Positions 26,864-35,761 of a stretch of 64,000 nucleotides of DNA are shown here, one piece after another. Numbering within the stretch: the first letter of the stretch is position 1; the number at the start of each line of letters is the position of its first letter. Origin of the DNA: Streptomyces canus 299MFChir4.1 (lineage in GTDB: Bacteria > Actinomycetota > Actinomycetes > Streptomycetales > Streptomycetaceae); contig NZ_KB911583.1 in the NCBI RefSeq assembly GCF_000383615.1, positions 417,369 through 481,368 of the forward strand, written 5' to 3'. A program made the translations under genes and the position numbers. The notes under the pieces were generated by a model, which was not told the origin of the DNA, searched no databases, and worked only from the letters and a program-made list of their open reading frames with translations.

Positions 26864-27604
26864 ATGAAGATCGTCGTCGTCGGAGGTACGGGCCGCATCG
26901 GGTCGCAGGTGGTGAGCCTGCTGCAGGACCGCGGTCACGAGGTCGTGGCGGCCGCGCCCAGCACGGGTGTCGACACCCTCACCGGGGAGGGCCTGGCGGA
27001 GGTGCTCAAGGGCGCGGACGTGGTCGTGGACGTGGCGAATTCCCCGTCCTTCGAGAAGGAGGCCGCCCTCGACTTCTTCACCCGCGCCATGCGCAATCTC
27101 ACCGCGGCGGAGCGCGAGGCCGGTGTCCGCCACCATGTGGCGCTCTCCATCATCGGCGTCGACGAGGTGCCCGAGCTGGGCTACTACCTGGCCAAGGTCG
27201 CCCAGGAGGAGGCCGTGCGCGCGAGCGGCGTGCCGTTCAGCATCGTGCGGGTCGGGCAGTTCTTCGAGTTCGTCGCGCCGGTGATGGACCTGACCACCCA
27301 GGGCCAGGAGGTGCACCTGCCCTCCACGCAGCTGCGCCCGATCGCCGCCGCGGACGTCGCCGCCGTCGTCGCCGAGACGGCCCTGGGCGAGCCCGTGAAC
27401 GGCCTGCGCCTCAAGACGGGCCCCGAGATCCACCGCCTGGACCGGCTCGCGGAGATCACCCTGGCGGCGAAGCCGGACGGCCGCTCCGTCGTCACCGACG
27501 AGAGCGCCGGCATGTTCGCGGGCATCCCGGACGGCGTCCTGACCGGCGACGACACCGTGGACACGGCGGCCACCCGGTACGAGGACTGGCTCAAGCGGGA
27601 CTGA
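26864..27604 (+). CDS. NAD(P)-binding NmrA/SDR-type oxidoreductase
   Basis: A 246-residue atypical short-chain dehydrogenase. The N-terminal nucleotide-binding loop is VVVGGTGRIGSQVVSLL. SIIGVDEVPELGYYLAKVAQ carries the Tyr-x-x-x-Lys pair, and VPFSIVRVGQFFEF is the typical NmrA-like segment. ATG 26864 follows AAGGAGGAGACAGAG, an excellent ribosome site. It converges with an ECF41 sigma gene, and its upstream region carries an ECF41-like promoter. ECF41 loci characteristically include an oxidoreductase, epimerase or carboxymuconolactone-decarboxylase-type target gene, and this gene fits that place. Confidence 0.88.
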   Translation: MKIVVVGGTGRIGSQVVSLLQDRGHEVVAAAPSTGVDTLTGEGLAEVLKGADVVVDVANSPSFEKEAALDFFTRAMRNLTAAEREAGVRHHVALSIIGVDEVPELGYYLAKVAQEEAVRASGVPFSIVRVGQFFEFVAPVMDLTTQGQEVHLPSTQLRPIAAADVAAVVAETALGEPVNGLRLKTGPEIHRLDRLAEITLAAKPDGRSVVTDESAGMFAGIPDGVLTGDDTVDTAATRYEDWLKRD

Positions 27605-27817
27605 CCCCGCACCGCGGACCGGACCGGCTCCGCCGCGAGGGCGCCGACCGGGCCGAGGAGGGCCTTCGGCGGCTCGGTCTGCGGGCCGGCAGCGCCGAGG
27701 CCCCAGGAGTGAGGCACCGCTCCTGACCCGAATGCGCCGGGCCGGCTGAGGAGTGTGCTGACGGCGGCCGGCCACCGAGGGCTCGGACGACACGGCCCCG
27801 CGGCGGCCGCACAGAGG

Positions 27818-28735
27818 CTAGGGCCCCTGGCGTACGAGCCGGTCCGACGACCGCTCGTACGCCTGGAGCTTCTCCGGCGCCAGCACCCAGTACAGGCCGT
27901 CGATACCGTCCGCCCCGACCGTGGCGCTCACCAGGCCGACGGTCTCCCCGTCCTTGCGGATGAGCAGGCTGGGCAGACCGTTGGCCTCGGCGAACGCGAA
28001 CTCGGCCCCCGGGATGAGCTTGTCGACGAAGGCGCTGATCCTGGCCACGCGGCCCACGCCCACCACCTCCACGCGTGCCACGCCGCGCAGCCCGTTGCCG
28101 TCCGCGTAGGCGACCACATCGGCCGACAGCACGCTCTCCAGAGCCGCCACGTCACCGTGCTGCGCCGCCGCGACGAAGGCGTCGAGCAGCCGGCGGTGCT
28201 CCTCCGTGTCGACGGGCCCCCGGCGCTCGGCGGACAGTCGCTTGCGCGCCCGGCTGACGATCTGCCGCACATTGGCCTGGGTCAGCTGCACGATGCCCGC
28301 GATCTCGTCGTACGGGTAGTCGAACGCCTCCCGCAGCACATAGGCCGCCCGCTCCAGGGGATTCAGCTTCTCCAGGACCAGCAGCACGGCCAGCTCCAGG
28401 GCCTCGCCGTGCTCCGCGCCGACCTGCGGATCCACACCGGTGTCCACGGGCTCCGGCAGCCAGGGACCGACGTACGCCTCCCGGCGCACCCGCGCCGACT
28501 GGGCCACGTTGATCGCCAGCCGCGTGGTGATCTTCGCCAGGAACGCCCCGGGATTGAGCACCGTGCTCCGGTCGGTGTCCTGCCACCGCGGCCACACGTC
28601 CTGCACCACGTCCTCGGCCTCGGACACACTGCCCAGGATCCGGTACGCGATCCCGAACAGCCGGGGACGCAATCGCTGGAACGCGTCCGCCTCCTCGTCG
28701 AGAGAGCCGTCGGCGGGCGGTGGAAGCTTGTCCAT
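27818..28735 (-). CDS. ECF41-type sigma factor with SnoaL-like domain (SigJ family)
   Basis: A 305-residue alternative sigma factor. Region 2 holds FGIAYRILGSVSEAEDVVQD, and region 4 holds YDEIAGIVQLTQANVRQIVS followed by RARKRL. The last 120 or so residues form a SnoaL-like fold with YADGNGLRG in the place of the DGGGK motif and LAPEKLQAY in the place of NPDKL, the regulatory motifs of ECF41 proteins, which have no anti-sigma gene. ATG 28735 lies 17 bp after the stop of a membrane PP2C phosphatase gene on the same strand, so the two are likely cotranscribed. The convergent SDR gene with a TGTCACA-type promoter is the probable target. Confidence 0.9.
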   Translation of the reverse strand: MDKLPPPADGSLDEEADAFQRLRPRLFGIAYRILGSVSEAEDVVQDVWPRWQDTDRSTVLNPGAFLAKITTRLAINVAQSARVRREAYVGPWLPEPVDTGVDPQVGAEHGEALELAVLLVLEKLNPLERAAYVLREAFDYPYDEIAGIVQLTQANVRQIVSRARKRLSAERRGPVDTEEHRRLLDAFVAAAQHGDVAALESVLSADVVAYADGNGLRGVARVEVVGVGRVARISAFVDKLIPGAEFAFAEANGLPSLLIRKDGETVGLVSATVGADGIDGLYWVLAPEKLQAYERSSDRLVRQGP

Positions 28736-28752
28736 GGTGCCGATGCTACGGC

Positions 28753-29874
28753 TCAGTGGCGTGGGGAGCGGCGGACCGTCAGGACGGCGACGTCGTCGTG
28801 CGGGCCGCCGTGGCCGGCGAACGTGCGGGCGTCCTCGTGCAGGGCCTGCGGCAGCTCGGTGGGGGAGAGGCCGACGTACTTCGACAGGCGTTCGTCCACG
28901 GGGTAGAAGGTGCCGTCGTCGGAGCGGGTCTCCGTCAGGCCGTCGGTGCTCAGCAGCAGCGTCGCGCCCTCGGCGAAGTCGAACCAGCCCACGGTGGTGG
29001 GCTCGTGGGCGAGCTCGGCCAGGCCCAGCGGGACGCCGGGATCGAGTTCGGGAGTGCTGACCGTCCCGTGGTGCAGCACATGGGGCAGGACGTGTCCGCA
29101 GTTGACGGCCTGCACCTCGGTCTCCGCGTCGACGCAGATGATGAGGGCGGTGACGAAGCGTTCGTCGTCGCCGGTGTGGGCGGCATACGAGTTGTGCCGT
29201 ACGACGGCCGCGTCCAGGACGTCCACGAGCGCGGTGAGGGTGGGTTCGCGGAAAGCCGCCTCCCGGAAGGCGCCGATGACGGCGAACGCGGTGCCCACCG
29301 CGGCGAGCCCCTTGCCCTGCACGTCCCCGATCAGCACCCGGGTCCCGAACGGCGAGTCCACGACGTCGTAGATGTCCCCGCCCACCAGCCGCTCCTCCTG
29401 GAGCGGCTCGTAGACGCCGTTGACCAGGACGTCGTCGGTCACCAGTGGGAGCGGATGCAGGATGTGCCGCTGCATGGCCGCGGCGGTGGAGCGCAGGCGC
29501 AGCATCGCGTCCTCGCGTCTGATCCGGCGATGGCATCCGTAGACGGAGGTCGCGGCCAGGGCGACGGTGAACAGGATCAGCAGGAGCCGGTCGAACCAGT
29601 GGCCCCCGTCGCGGTTCCGCACCAGCACGCTGGCGGTGACGACGACGGTCGTCCACACGGCGACGAAGGTCGTCTGCCGGACCGTGCCGAGAGCCGAGGC
29701 GGCGCCCGGCAGGAACACCAGGAGCCCCAGGAGCCACACCTCGGACCCGGACAGCACGCCGAGGACCTCGACCAGGGCGGTCACGCTCACCACTCCGGCG
29801 ACCAGTTCGGCGTCGCCAGGAGGTTCGATGGCGTCGAAGGTGTCGCCGGGTCTCTTGCGGCGGCTACCGGTCAT
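28753..29874 (-). CDS. Membrane-anchored SpoIIE-type PP2C phosphatase
   Basis: A 373-residue phosphatase. Residues about 25-110 contain three to four membrane helices (ELVAGVVSVTALVEVLGVLS, SEVWLLGLLVFLPGAAS, TTFVAVWTTVVVTASVLV, LLLILFTVALAATSVYG). The catalytic SpoIIE domain carries ERLVGGDIYDVVDSPFGTRV, GDVQGKGLAAVGTAFAVIGA, LLSTDGLTETR and the final GPHDDVAVLTVRR, so all metal acids are kept. ATG 29874 has GGGAG six bases upstream. The ECF41 sigma gene follows after 17 bp. A phosphatase cotranscribed with an ECF41 factor is unusual, since that class is thought to be controlled by its own C-terminal domain. Confidence 0.88.
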   Translation of the reverse strand: MTGSRRKRPGDTFDAIEPPGDAELVAGVVSVTALVEVLGVLSGSEVWLLGLLVFLPGAASALGTVRQTTFVAVWTTVVVTASVLVRNRDGGHWFDRLLLILFTVALAATSVYGCHRRIRREDAMLRLRSTAAAMQRHILHPLPLVTDDVLVNGVYEPLQEERLVGGDIYDVVDSPFGTRVLIGDVQGKGLAAVGTAFAVIGAFREAAFREPTLTALVDVLDAAVVRHNSYAAHTGDDERFVTALIICVDAETEVQAVNCGHVLPHVLHHGTVSTPELDPGVPLGLAELAHEPTTVGWFDFAEGATLLLSTDGLTETRSDDGTFYPVDERLSKYVGLSPTELPQALHEDARTFAGHGGPHDDVAVLTVRRSPRH

Positions 29875-30099
29875 GCGCGCTCCCGGGCAGGTGGTGATCT
29901 ACCTCTACGGTATGCAGGCCAGCTCCGGCCTTGCGCGGCGCCCCGCCGATCGGGGCCCTCCGCCAGCGCTTTTCTCGTGTGCGGCGGAGGCGGCCGGTAC
30001 CCGTACCGGGTGGGTGCGGTCCACCACCGCGGCGGCCCTCCCCGCCGATCACGGCGGGCGACCCCCGGCTCGAAGTCGAGCACGGTCGACCCCGGAGGC

Positions 30100-31812
30100 T
30101 CAGCCCTCGTACTCCCGCAGTTTGCGGTACAGCGTCGCCCGCCCGATGCCGAGTGCCGCCGCCGCGCGGGACTTGTTGCCGCCGTGGCGGTGCAGGGTCT
30201 CCAGGATCGCGGCGCGCTCGGCGTGTTCCATCGGGCTGAGCGGACGGGCGGCGGGGCCCTCCCGCACGCTGTCCGGGAGTTCGGCCCGGCGGACCGGTCC
30301 CGAGACCCGCCGGTGTTCCGCCAACGCCTGGACCACATGGGCCAGTTCGGTGACGTTCCCGGGCCACGGATGCTGTTCGAGCGCGCGCAGGGCGTCCAGG
30401 GTCCAGGTCAGCGGAGGGCTTCCCGGTGCGGGGCGCGGCGTGAGAGCCGACAGCAACTCCCTGATGTCCTCGGTGCGTTCCCGCAGCGGCGGCAGTACGA
30501 CCGTGCGGGCGGCCAGCTTGTCGAGGAGCCGCTGGAGACAGGGGCCGGGCGCAGTCCCCGGGGTGTGGGTGATCAGCAGCCGGGCGTCCGGGTGCGTGTC
30601 GAGGAGGGAGTTGAGCGTGGCCACGGCGGGCTGCGTCAACCGCTCGGCGTGCCGGAGGACCAGGGGGCTTCCGGCGGCCCATTCCGCCAGGTCCCTTTCG
30701 AGCCCGCCGTCCTCGGCCGCGTCGACCGGGTGAAGGTCTCCCGGTCCCAGCAACTCCCTGGCCAGCGCGGTCTTCCCCGTCCCCCGTTCACCGGTCAGCA
30801 GCACGGGTTCGGGGGAGCGGGCCAGTTCGGCGGCGCGCTCCACGGCGTACCGCCACGGAAGGGAGGAGCCGGTCAGGCGGGGCAGCGGGCGTGGCCGGGG
30901 CCGCGGGGTGCCCTCTTCCCGGGGCTCCAGGACGGCCACGATCCCCAGGACCGCGCCCTCCTGACGCACCAGGTCGATCCGGGCGCTGCACCCCGCTCCT
31001 TCCGGCAACTCGGCGATCGCCGGCGCATCCGTGTGCCGTGCCGCCGTCGCCGTACGCTCAAGAACCCGGAGCACCTCCTCAGTCGCCAGCCGCTCCGCCG
31101 CCGCGCTGATCAGGCGGTTGCGGCCGTCCAGCGCGGCCACCGCGCGGCGCTCTCCTCGCGTGGCGCGCAAGTAGGCGTCCAGAAGCACCTGTTCGGGCCG
31201 TCCCGCGCGGGCCAGCAGCGCGGCCTCGACCGCGGCGGCGGCGGCCTCGGCGAGCGCCGCCTGCGGGTGGGGCGGGCGTCCGCCGCACAGGTGTGAGGCG
31301 ACGGTGAGGGTGCCCAGTGCCTGACCGCTCTTCGGCGCGAGAACGGGGACGCTGACCGCCGACACGTCCTGCCACACGTCGAGGAAGTGCTCTGGCCCGT
31401 GCACCTCGGCACGGCGCCGGCTGCGCAGGGCGAGGGCCGCGCTGTTGTGACCGACCTCCTGCTCCGACAGTCCCGGGCACGGGGCGAGCCCGGGCGTGCT
31501 CCCGGACGTCCACAGCACGCGCAGCCGCGCGTCGGTGAGAAGGAGGACGGAGTGGCCGGGGCCCAGCGCGGGGGCGATCCGTTCGAGGACCGGACGGGCG
31601 GCGCCGAGCAGCGCCGACTCGACCGGCCGGGGCGGCTCGGCGGCGGGCCCCTTCAAGTCGTGCGGCACCCCGAAGAACCGGGCCCGCCGCCACGCCGCGA
31701 GGACCTCCTCCGGCACCCCGTCGGGCAGCGGGCGCCCGGCCAGGAAGCGCTCGCGCGCCACTCGCAGCGGTGGGCGGGCGTGTACTGCGGGGGAGGGCTC
31801 TGTGGTGGTCAC
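30100..31812 (-). CDS. AAA/Fis regulator (sigma54-activator-like, AcoR type) for aromatic catabolism
   Basis: A 570-residue regulator. The N-terminal half (about 60-290) looks like a GAF sensory domain, including VLWTSGSTPGLAPCPGLSEQ and EVGHNSAALALRSRR. The AAA domain has a Walker A, LLTGERGTGKTALARELLGP, and the C-terminal Fis helix-turn-helix is ILETLHRHGGNKSRAAAALG followed by IGRATLYRKL. The sigma54-contacting GAFTGA loop is not present, and Streptomyces lacks sigma54, so it must act with another sigma factor or as a repressor. GTG 31812 is the start. It is divergent from the hydroxyquinol-pathway genes and is their likely regulator. The effector is probably a phenolic compound. Confidence 0.85.
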   Translation of the reverse strand: MTTTEPSPAVHARPPLRVARERFLAGRPLPDGVPEEVLAAWRRARFFGVPHDLKGPAAEPPRPVESALLGAARPVLERIAPALGPGHSVLLLTDARLRVLWTSGSTPGLAPCPGLSEQEVGHNSAALALRSRRRAEVHGPEHFLDVWQDVSAVSVPVLAPKSGQALGTLTVASHLCGGRPPHPQAALAEAAAAAVEAALLARAGRPEQVLLDAYLRATRGERRAVAALDGRNRLISAAAERLATEEVLRVLERTATAARHTDAPAIAELPEGAGCSARIDLVRQEGAVLGIVAVLEPREEGTPRPRPRPLPRLTGSSLPWRYAVERAAELARSPEPVLLTGERGTGKTALARELLGPGDLHPVDAAEDGGLERDLAEWAAGSPLVLRHAERLTQPAVATLNSLLDTHPDARLLITHTPGTAPGPCLQRLLDKLAARTVVLPPLRERTEDIRELLSALTPRPAPGSPPLTWTLDALRALEQHPWPGNVTELAHVVQALAEHRRVSGPVRRAELPDSVREGPAARPLSPMEHAERAAILETLHRHGGNKSRAAAALGIGRATLYRKLREYEG

Positions 31813-31831
31813 GGCCCACCCACCGTATCGG

Positions 31832-31843
31832 GTTCAGTTGAAC
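31832..31843. promoter_or_regulatory. Inverted repeat in regulator/hydroxylase gap
   Basis: GTTCA-GT-TGAAC is a perfect 5+2+5 inverted repeat in the 181-bp divergent gap, 19 bp from the regulator start. It could be its autoregulatory site. Confidence 0.4.
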
Positions 31844-31993
31844 GGACAACGACCACCCCGGGCGCCCCCCTCCGCGCCGGCACGCCGACCACCCCACGCA
31901 ACCAATTGACTCGTTTTGAGACACCCGCACCCCGCCGAACCCCACCATGATCAATACTGTCCGCCATCCGTGAGCCCCCGCCAGGAGTGCCCC

Positions 31994-33733
31994 GTGTCCA
32001 CCGTCGTCGAGACCGACGTCCTGATCGTCGGCAGCGGGCCGGCCGGAGCCTCGGCCGCGCTCGCGCTGAGCACCTACGGCGTGCCCAACATCGTCGTGAC
32101 CCGCTACGCGAGCCTCGCAGACACCCCCCGCGCGCACATCACCAACCAGCGGACGATGGAGGTGCTGCGCGACCTCGGCGTGGAGCAGGACGTCATCGCG
32201 CAGGCGACCCCGCAGCACCTGATGGGCAACACCACCTTCTGCACCAGCCTGGCCGGGGAGGAACTGGGCCGGGTGCGCTCGTGGGGCAACGACCCGCTCG
32301 TCCAGGCCGCCCACGAACTCGCCAGCCCCACCCGCATGTGCGACATGCCGCAGCACCTCATGGAGCCGGTCCTCGTCGACGCGGCCGTCGCCCGCGGCAC
32401 CAGCCTGCGCTTCCAGACCGAGTACCTTTCCCATGTCCAGGACGCCGACGGCGTGACGGCCACCGTGCGGGACCGGCTGCGCGGGGACACGTACGAGATC
32501 CGCGCGAAGTACCTGATCGGTGCGGACGGCGGCCGTTCGAGGGTCGCCGAGGACGCCGGGCTCCCGATGAGCGGGCAGATGGGTGTGGCCGGCAGCATCA
32601 ACATCGTCTTCGAGGCGGATCTCGGCAAGTACACCGCCCACCGGCCCTCCACCCTCTACTGGGTCCTCGCCCCGGGCGCGACCGTCGGCGGCATCGGCGC
32701 GGGCCTGGTGCGCTGTGTGCGGCCGTGGAACGAGTGGATGATCGTGTGGGGGTACGACGTCACGGCGGGCGCCCCCGACCTGACCACCGAGTACGCCGAG
32801 TCCGTCGTACGGCAGCTGGTCGGCGACGACGAGATCCCCGTGACGATCAAGTCGTCCTCGGCCTGGACCGTCAACGAGATGTACGCGCAGACCTACTCCG
32901 CCGGCCGTGTCTTCTGTGCCGGAGACGCCACCCACCGCCATCCGCCGTCCAACGGCCTCGGCTCCAACACCTCCATCCAGGACTCCTACAACCTCGCCTG
33001 GAAGCTGAAGCTCGTCCTCGACGGCACCGCCTCACCGAAGCTCCTCGACACCTACACCGCCGAACGCGCCCCCGTCGGCAAGCAGGTCGTCACCCGCGCC
33101 AACCGGTCCATCGGCGAGACCGCCCCGATCTTCGAGGCCCTCGACGGACTCTCCCCTCAGACCCCCGAACAGCTGTGGGCCAACATCGCCGCCCGCAAGG
33201 ACGCCACCGAGGCCGCCGAGAAGCAGCGGGCCAGGCTGCGTGAGGCCATCGCCTTCAAGGTGTACGAGTTCAACGCGCACGGCGTCGACCTCAACCAGCG
33301 CTACACCTCGGACGCCGTCGTCCCCGACGGCACCCCCGAGGAGAGCTTCGCGCGCGACCCCGAACTCCACCACCAGCCCACCTCCCGCCCCGGTGCCCGC
33401 ATCCCGCACGCCTGGCTCACCTCCGGCACCCGCACCCTCTCCACCCTCGACACCGTCGGAAAGGGCCGCTTCACCCTGCTGACCGGCATCGGCGGCGAGG
33501 GCTGGATCCGGGCAGCCGAGGCGCAGGACGTCGAGATCGCCACCGTGGTCGTCGGTCCCGGGCAGCGGTACGAGGACCCGTATGGCGACTGGGCGCGCCT
33601 GAGCGAGATCTCCGACGCCGGCGCCCTGCTCGTACGGCCCGACGGATTCGTCGCCTTCCGCCACGCGACCGCCGCCCCGGACGCCGAGGCCCTGCTCGCG
33701 GACGCGCTGCGGCGGATCCTCGGTCACGCCTGA
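31994..33733 (+). CDS. FAD-dependent phenol/resorcinol hydroxylase (TfdB-like)
   Basis: A 579-residue class A flavoprotein monooxygenase that inserts an oxygen ortho to a phenolic hydroxyl. The FAD-binding GxGxxG is VLIVGSGPAGASAALAL. PRAHITNQRTMEVLRDLG matches 2,4-dichlorophenol hydroxylase TfdB closely, and the second FAD motif is RVFCAGDATHRHPPSNGLGS. A thioredoxin-like C-terminal domain follows, normal for phenol hydroxylases. GTG 31994 has AGGAG seven bases upstream. The next genes are hydroxyquinol dioxygenase and maleylacetate reductase, so resorcinol or a related phenol converted to hydroxyquinol is the likely reaction. Substrate choice is inferred from context. Confidence 0.88.
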   Translation: MSTVVETDVLIVGSGPAGASAALALSTYGVPNIVVTRYASLADTPRAHITNQRTMEVLRDLGVEQDVIAQATPQHLMGNTTFCTSLAGEELGRVRSWGNDPLVQAAHELASPTRMCDMPQHLMEPVLVDAAVARGTSLRFQTEYLSHVQDADGVTATVRDRLRGDTYEIRAKYLIGADGGRSRVAEDAGLPMSGQMGVAGSINIVFEADLGKYTAHRPSTLYWVLAPGATVGGIGAGLVRCVRPWNEWMIVWGYDVTAGAPDLTTEYAESVVRQLVGDDEIPVTIKSSSAWTVNEMYAQTYSAGRVFCAGDATHRHPPSNGLGSNTSIQDSYNLAWKLKLVLDGTASPKLLDTYTAERAPVGKQVVTRANRSIGETAPIFEALDGLSPQTPEQLWANIAARKDATEAAEKQRARLREAIAFKVYEFNAHGVDLNQRYTSDAVVPDGTPEESFARDPELHHQPTSRPGARIPHAWLTSGTRTLSTLDTVGKGRFTLLTGIGGEGWIRAAEAQDVEIATVVVGPGQRYEDPYGDWARLSEISDAGALLVRPDGFVAFRHATAAPDAEALLADALRRILGHA

Positions 33734-33784
33734 GAACGCGCGACCATGGCAGAAGCGGAACGCCGTCGAGCACGAGGAGCCGGG

Positions 33785-34654
33785 ATGACCAGCGACGCGA
33801 TCGGAACCAGCGTCACCGAGGAGGCCGTCGCGAGCCTCCACGCGACCACCGATCCACGACTGCGCGAACTGCTCGCCTCTCTGATCGGTCATCTGCACGA
33901 CTTCGTGCGCGAGACCCGGCTCACCCAGGAGGAGTGGGAGCGGGCGATCGCCTTTCTGACCGCGACCGGGCAGACGTGCACCGACACCCGGCAGGAGTTC
34001 ATCCTCCTGTCGGACGTCCTCGGGCTCTCCATGCTCGTCGAGACCGTCAACGGCGACCGCGCGCAGGGCGCCACCGAGTCCACCGTGCTCGGCCCCTTCC
34101 ACATGACCGAGTCGCCCGTCCGGGAACTCGGCGACGACATCGACCTGGTGGGCGGCGCCGAGCCCTGCGTGGTCAGCGGCCGGGTGCTGTCGGCGGACGG
34201 CACCCCGCTGCCCGGCGCCGTCCTCGACGTCTGGCAGGCCGACGACCGGGGCTTCTACGACGTCCAGCAGCCCGACGTGCAGCCCGCGGGCAACGGACGC
34301 GGACTGTTCACCGCCGACGCCGAGGGCCGCTTCTGGTTCCGCACCTGCGTCCCGGCGCCCTACCCGATCCCCACCGACGGCCCGGTCGGTGACCTGTTGC
34401 GCGCGACCGGCCGGCACCCCTACCGGCCCGCGCACATCCACTTCATCGTCGGAGCCGAGGGCCACACCCCCGTCACCACCCACATCTTCGTCGCGGGCAG
34501 CGACTACCTCGACTCCGACGCCGTCTTCGCCGTGAAGAAGAGTCTGGTCCAGGACTTCGCGACGACCGACGACCCTTCCCTGGCCGCGGAGTTCGGCATG
34601 CCGAGCCCCTTCCGGCACGCCCGCTTCGACCTCGTACTGGAGCCGAACGCATGA
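33785..34654 (+). CDS. Hydroxyquinol 1,2-dioxygenase (intradiol)
   Basis: A 289-residue non-heme Fe(III) intradiol dioxygenase cleaving hydroxyquinol to maleylacetate. The N-terminal helical dimer domain (DPRLRELLASLIGHLHDFVR) is followed by the catalytic beta-sandwich. ESTVLGPFHMTESP and GAVLDVWQADDRGFYDVQQP hold one Fe-ligand Tyr. HPYRPAHIHFIV holds the second Tyr and a His, with THIFVAGSDYLDSDAVF after it. These marks separate hydroxyquinol and catechol enzymes from protocatechuate dioxygenase. ATG 33785 has GAGGAG about five bases upstream. Its stop overlaps the start of maleylacetate reductase by four bases, showing translational coupling. Confidence 0.92.
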   Translation: MTSDAIGTSVTEEAVASLHATTDPRLRELLASLIGHLHDFVRETRLTQEEWERAIAFLTATGQTCTDTRQEFILLSDVLGLSMLVETVNGDRAQGATESTVLGPFHMTESPVRELGDDIDLVGGAEPCVVSGRVLSADGTPLPGAVLDVWQADDRGFYDVQQPDVQPAGNGRGLFTADAEGRFWFRTCVPAPYPIPTDGPVGDLLRATGRHPYRPAHIHFIVGAEGHTPVTTHIFVAGSDYLDSDAVFAVKKSLVQDFATTDDPSLAAEFGMPSPFRHARFDLVLEPNA

Positions 34655-35718
34655 CGTTCATGGGCGACTTCACCTACGAGAGCCGTCCCGTGCGGGTCGT
34701 GTTCCGGCCGGGCGCCGCCGTGACCGCGACCCCCGCAGAGGTCGAACACCTGGGCCTGCGGCGGGTCCTGGTGGTGTGCGGCAGCCGGGGCGAGGCCGTC
34801 GCGCGGGCGGTGGCGGACGCGCTCGGCGACTCCTGCGCGGGGCTGCACGCCGAAGCGCGTATGCACGTACCCGTCGAGGACGCGGACCGGGCCGTGGCGG
34901 TGGCCCAAGAGGCCGGGGCCGACGGTGTCGTCGCGGTCGGCGGCGGCTCCTCCATCGGCCTCGGCAAGGCGATCGCCCTGCGCACCGGACTCCCGCTGAT
35001 CGCCGTGCCGTCGACCTACTCGGGCTCCGAGATGACCCCCGTCTGGGGTCTGACCGAAGGCGGCGCCAAGCGCACCGGCCGCGACCCGAAGGTCCAGCCC
35101 CGCAGTGTCGTCTACGATCCCGAACTGACCCTCTCCCTGCCGGTACCGCACACCGTGACCAGCGGCGTCAACGCCCTCGCGCACGCGGTCGAGGCGCTCT
35201 ACGCTCCGGACACCTCGCCGCTGATCGCGCTGATGGCCGAAGACGGCGTACGGGCGACGGCCGAGGCGCTGCCACTGCTGGCCGTCGACCCCGAGGACCT
35301 GGAGGCGCGCAGCCGGGCGCTGTACGGGGCGTGGCTGTGCGGGGCGTGCCTCGGGGCGACGACGATGGGCCTGCACCACAAGCTGTGCCACGTCCTGGGC
35401 GGCACCTTCGGCCTGCCGCACGCCGAGACCCACACGGTCGTCCTGCCGCACGCGCTCGCGTACAACGCCCCCGCCGCTCCCGACGCGTTGACCGCGCTGG
35501 GCCGGGCACTCGAGGCCGACGACGCGCCAGGAGCCCTGTGGGACCTGGCCGGACGCCTGGGCGCCCCGCGCTCCCTCGCCGAACTCGGGCTCCGGGAGAC
35601 CGACCTGGCTCAGGCGGCCGTACAGGTGGCGGGACAGCCGTACGCCAACCCGCGTCCCGTGACCGCGGAAGGCGTGCGGGAGGTGCTCCAGGCGGCCTAC
35701 GAGGGCCGTCGACCGTGA
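34651..35718 (+). CDS. Maleylacetate reductase (iron-type alcohol dehydrogenase fold)
   Basis: A 355-residue enzyme reducing maleylacetate to 3-oxoadipate with NAD(P)H. The nucleotide-binding loop is AVGGGSSIGLGKAIAL. STYSGSEMTPVWG is strongly typical of maleylacetate reductases. MGLHHKLCHVLGGTFGLPHA corresponds to the metal/active-site His region. It starts at ATG 34651 inside the stop of the dioxygenase gene (ATGA overlap). Together with the two preceding genes it forms a complete short route from a dihydroxyphenol to the 3-oxoadipate pathway. No uptake gene is linked. Confidence 0.93.
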   Translation: MTFMGDFTYESRPVRVVFRPGAAVTATPAEVEHLGLRRVLVVCGSRGEAVARAVADALGDSCAGLHAEARMHVPVEDADRAVAVAQEAGADGVVAVGGGSSIGLGKAIALRTGLPLIAVPSTYSGSEMTPVWGLTEGGAKRTGRDPKVQPRSVVYDPELTLSLPVPHTVTSGVNALAHAVEALYAPDTSPLIALMAEDGVRATAEALPLLAVDPEDLEARSRALYGAWLCGACLGATTMGLHHKLCHVLGGTFGLPHAETHTVVLPHALAYNAPAAPDALTALGRALEADDAPGALWDLAGRLGAPRSLAELGLRETDLAQAAVQVAGQPYANPRPVTAEGVREVLQAAYEGRRP

Positions 35719-35761
35719 GTCCCGCAGCACGACAGCAAGTCCCCTAGGAAAGGTGAACATC

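Noticed and set aside
29875..30099. Possible small gene between PP2C and the Fis regulator
   Set aside because: Only short Pro/Arg-rich frames without ribosome sites; treated as intergenic.
30100..31812. Evidence for a sigma54 system
   Set aside because: The AAA domain lacks GAFTGA and no -24/-12 promoter or rpoN gene is seen.
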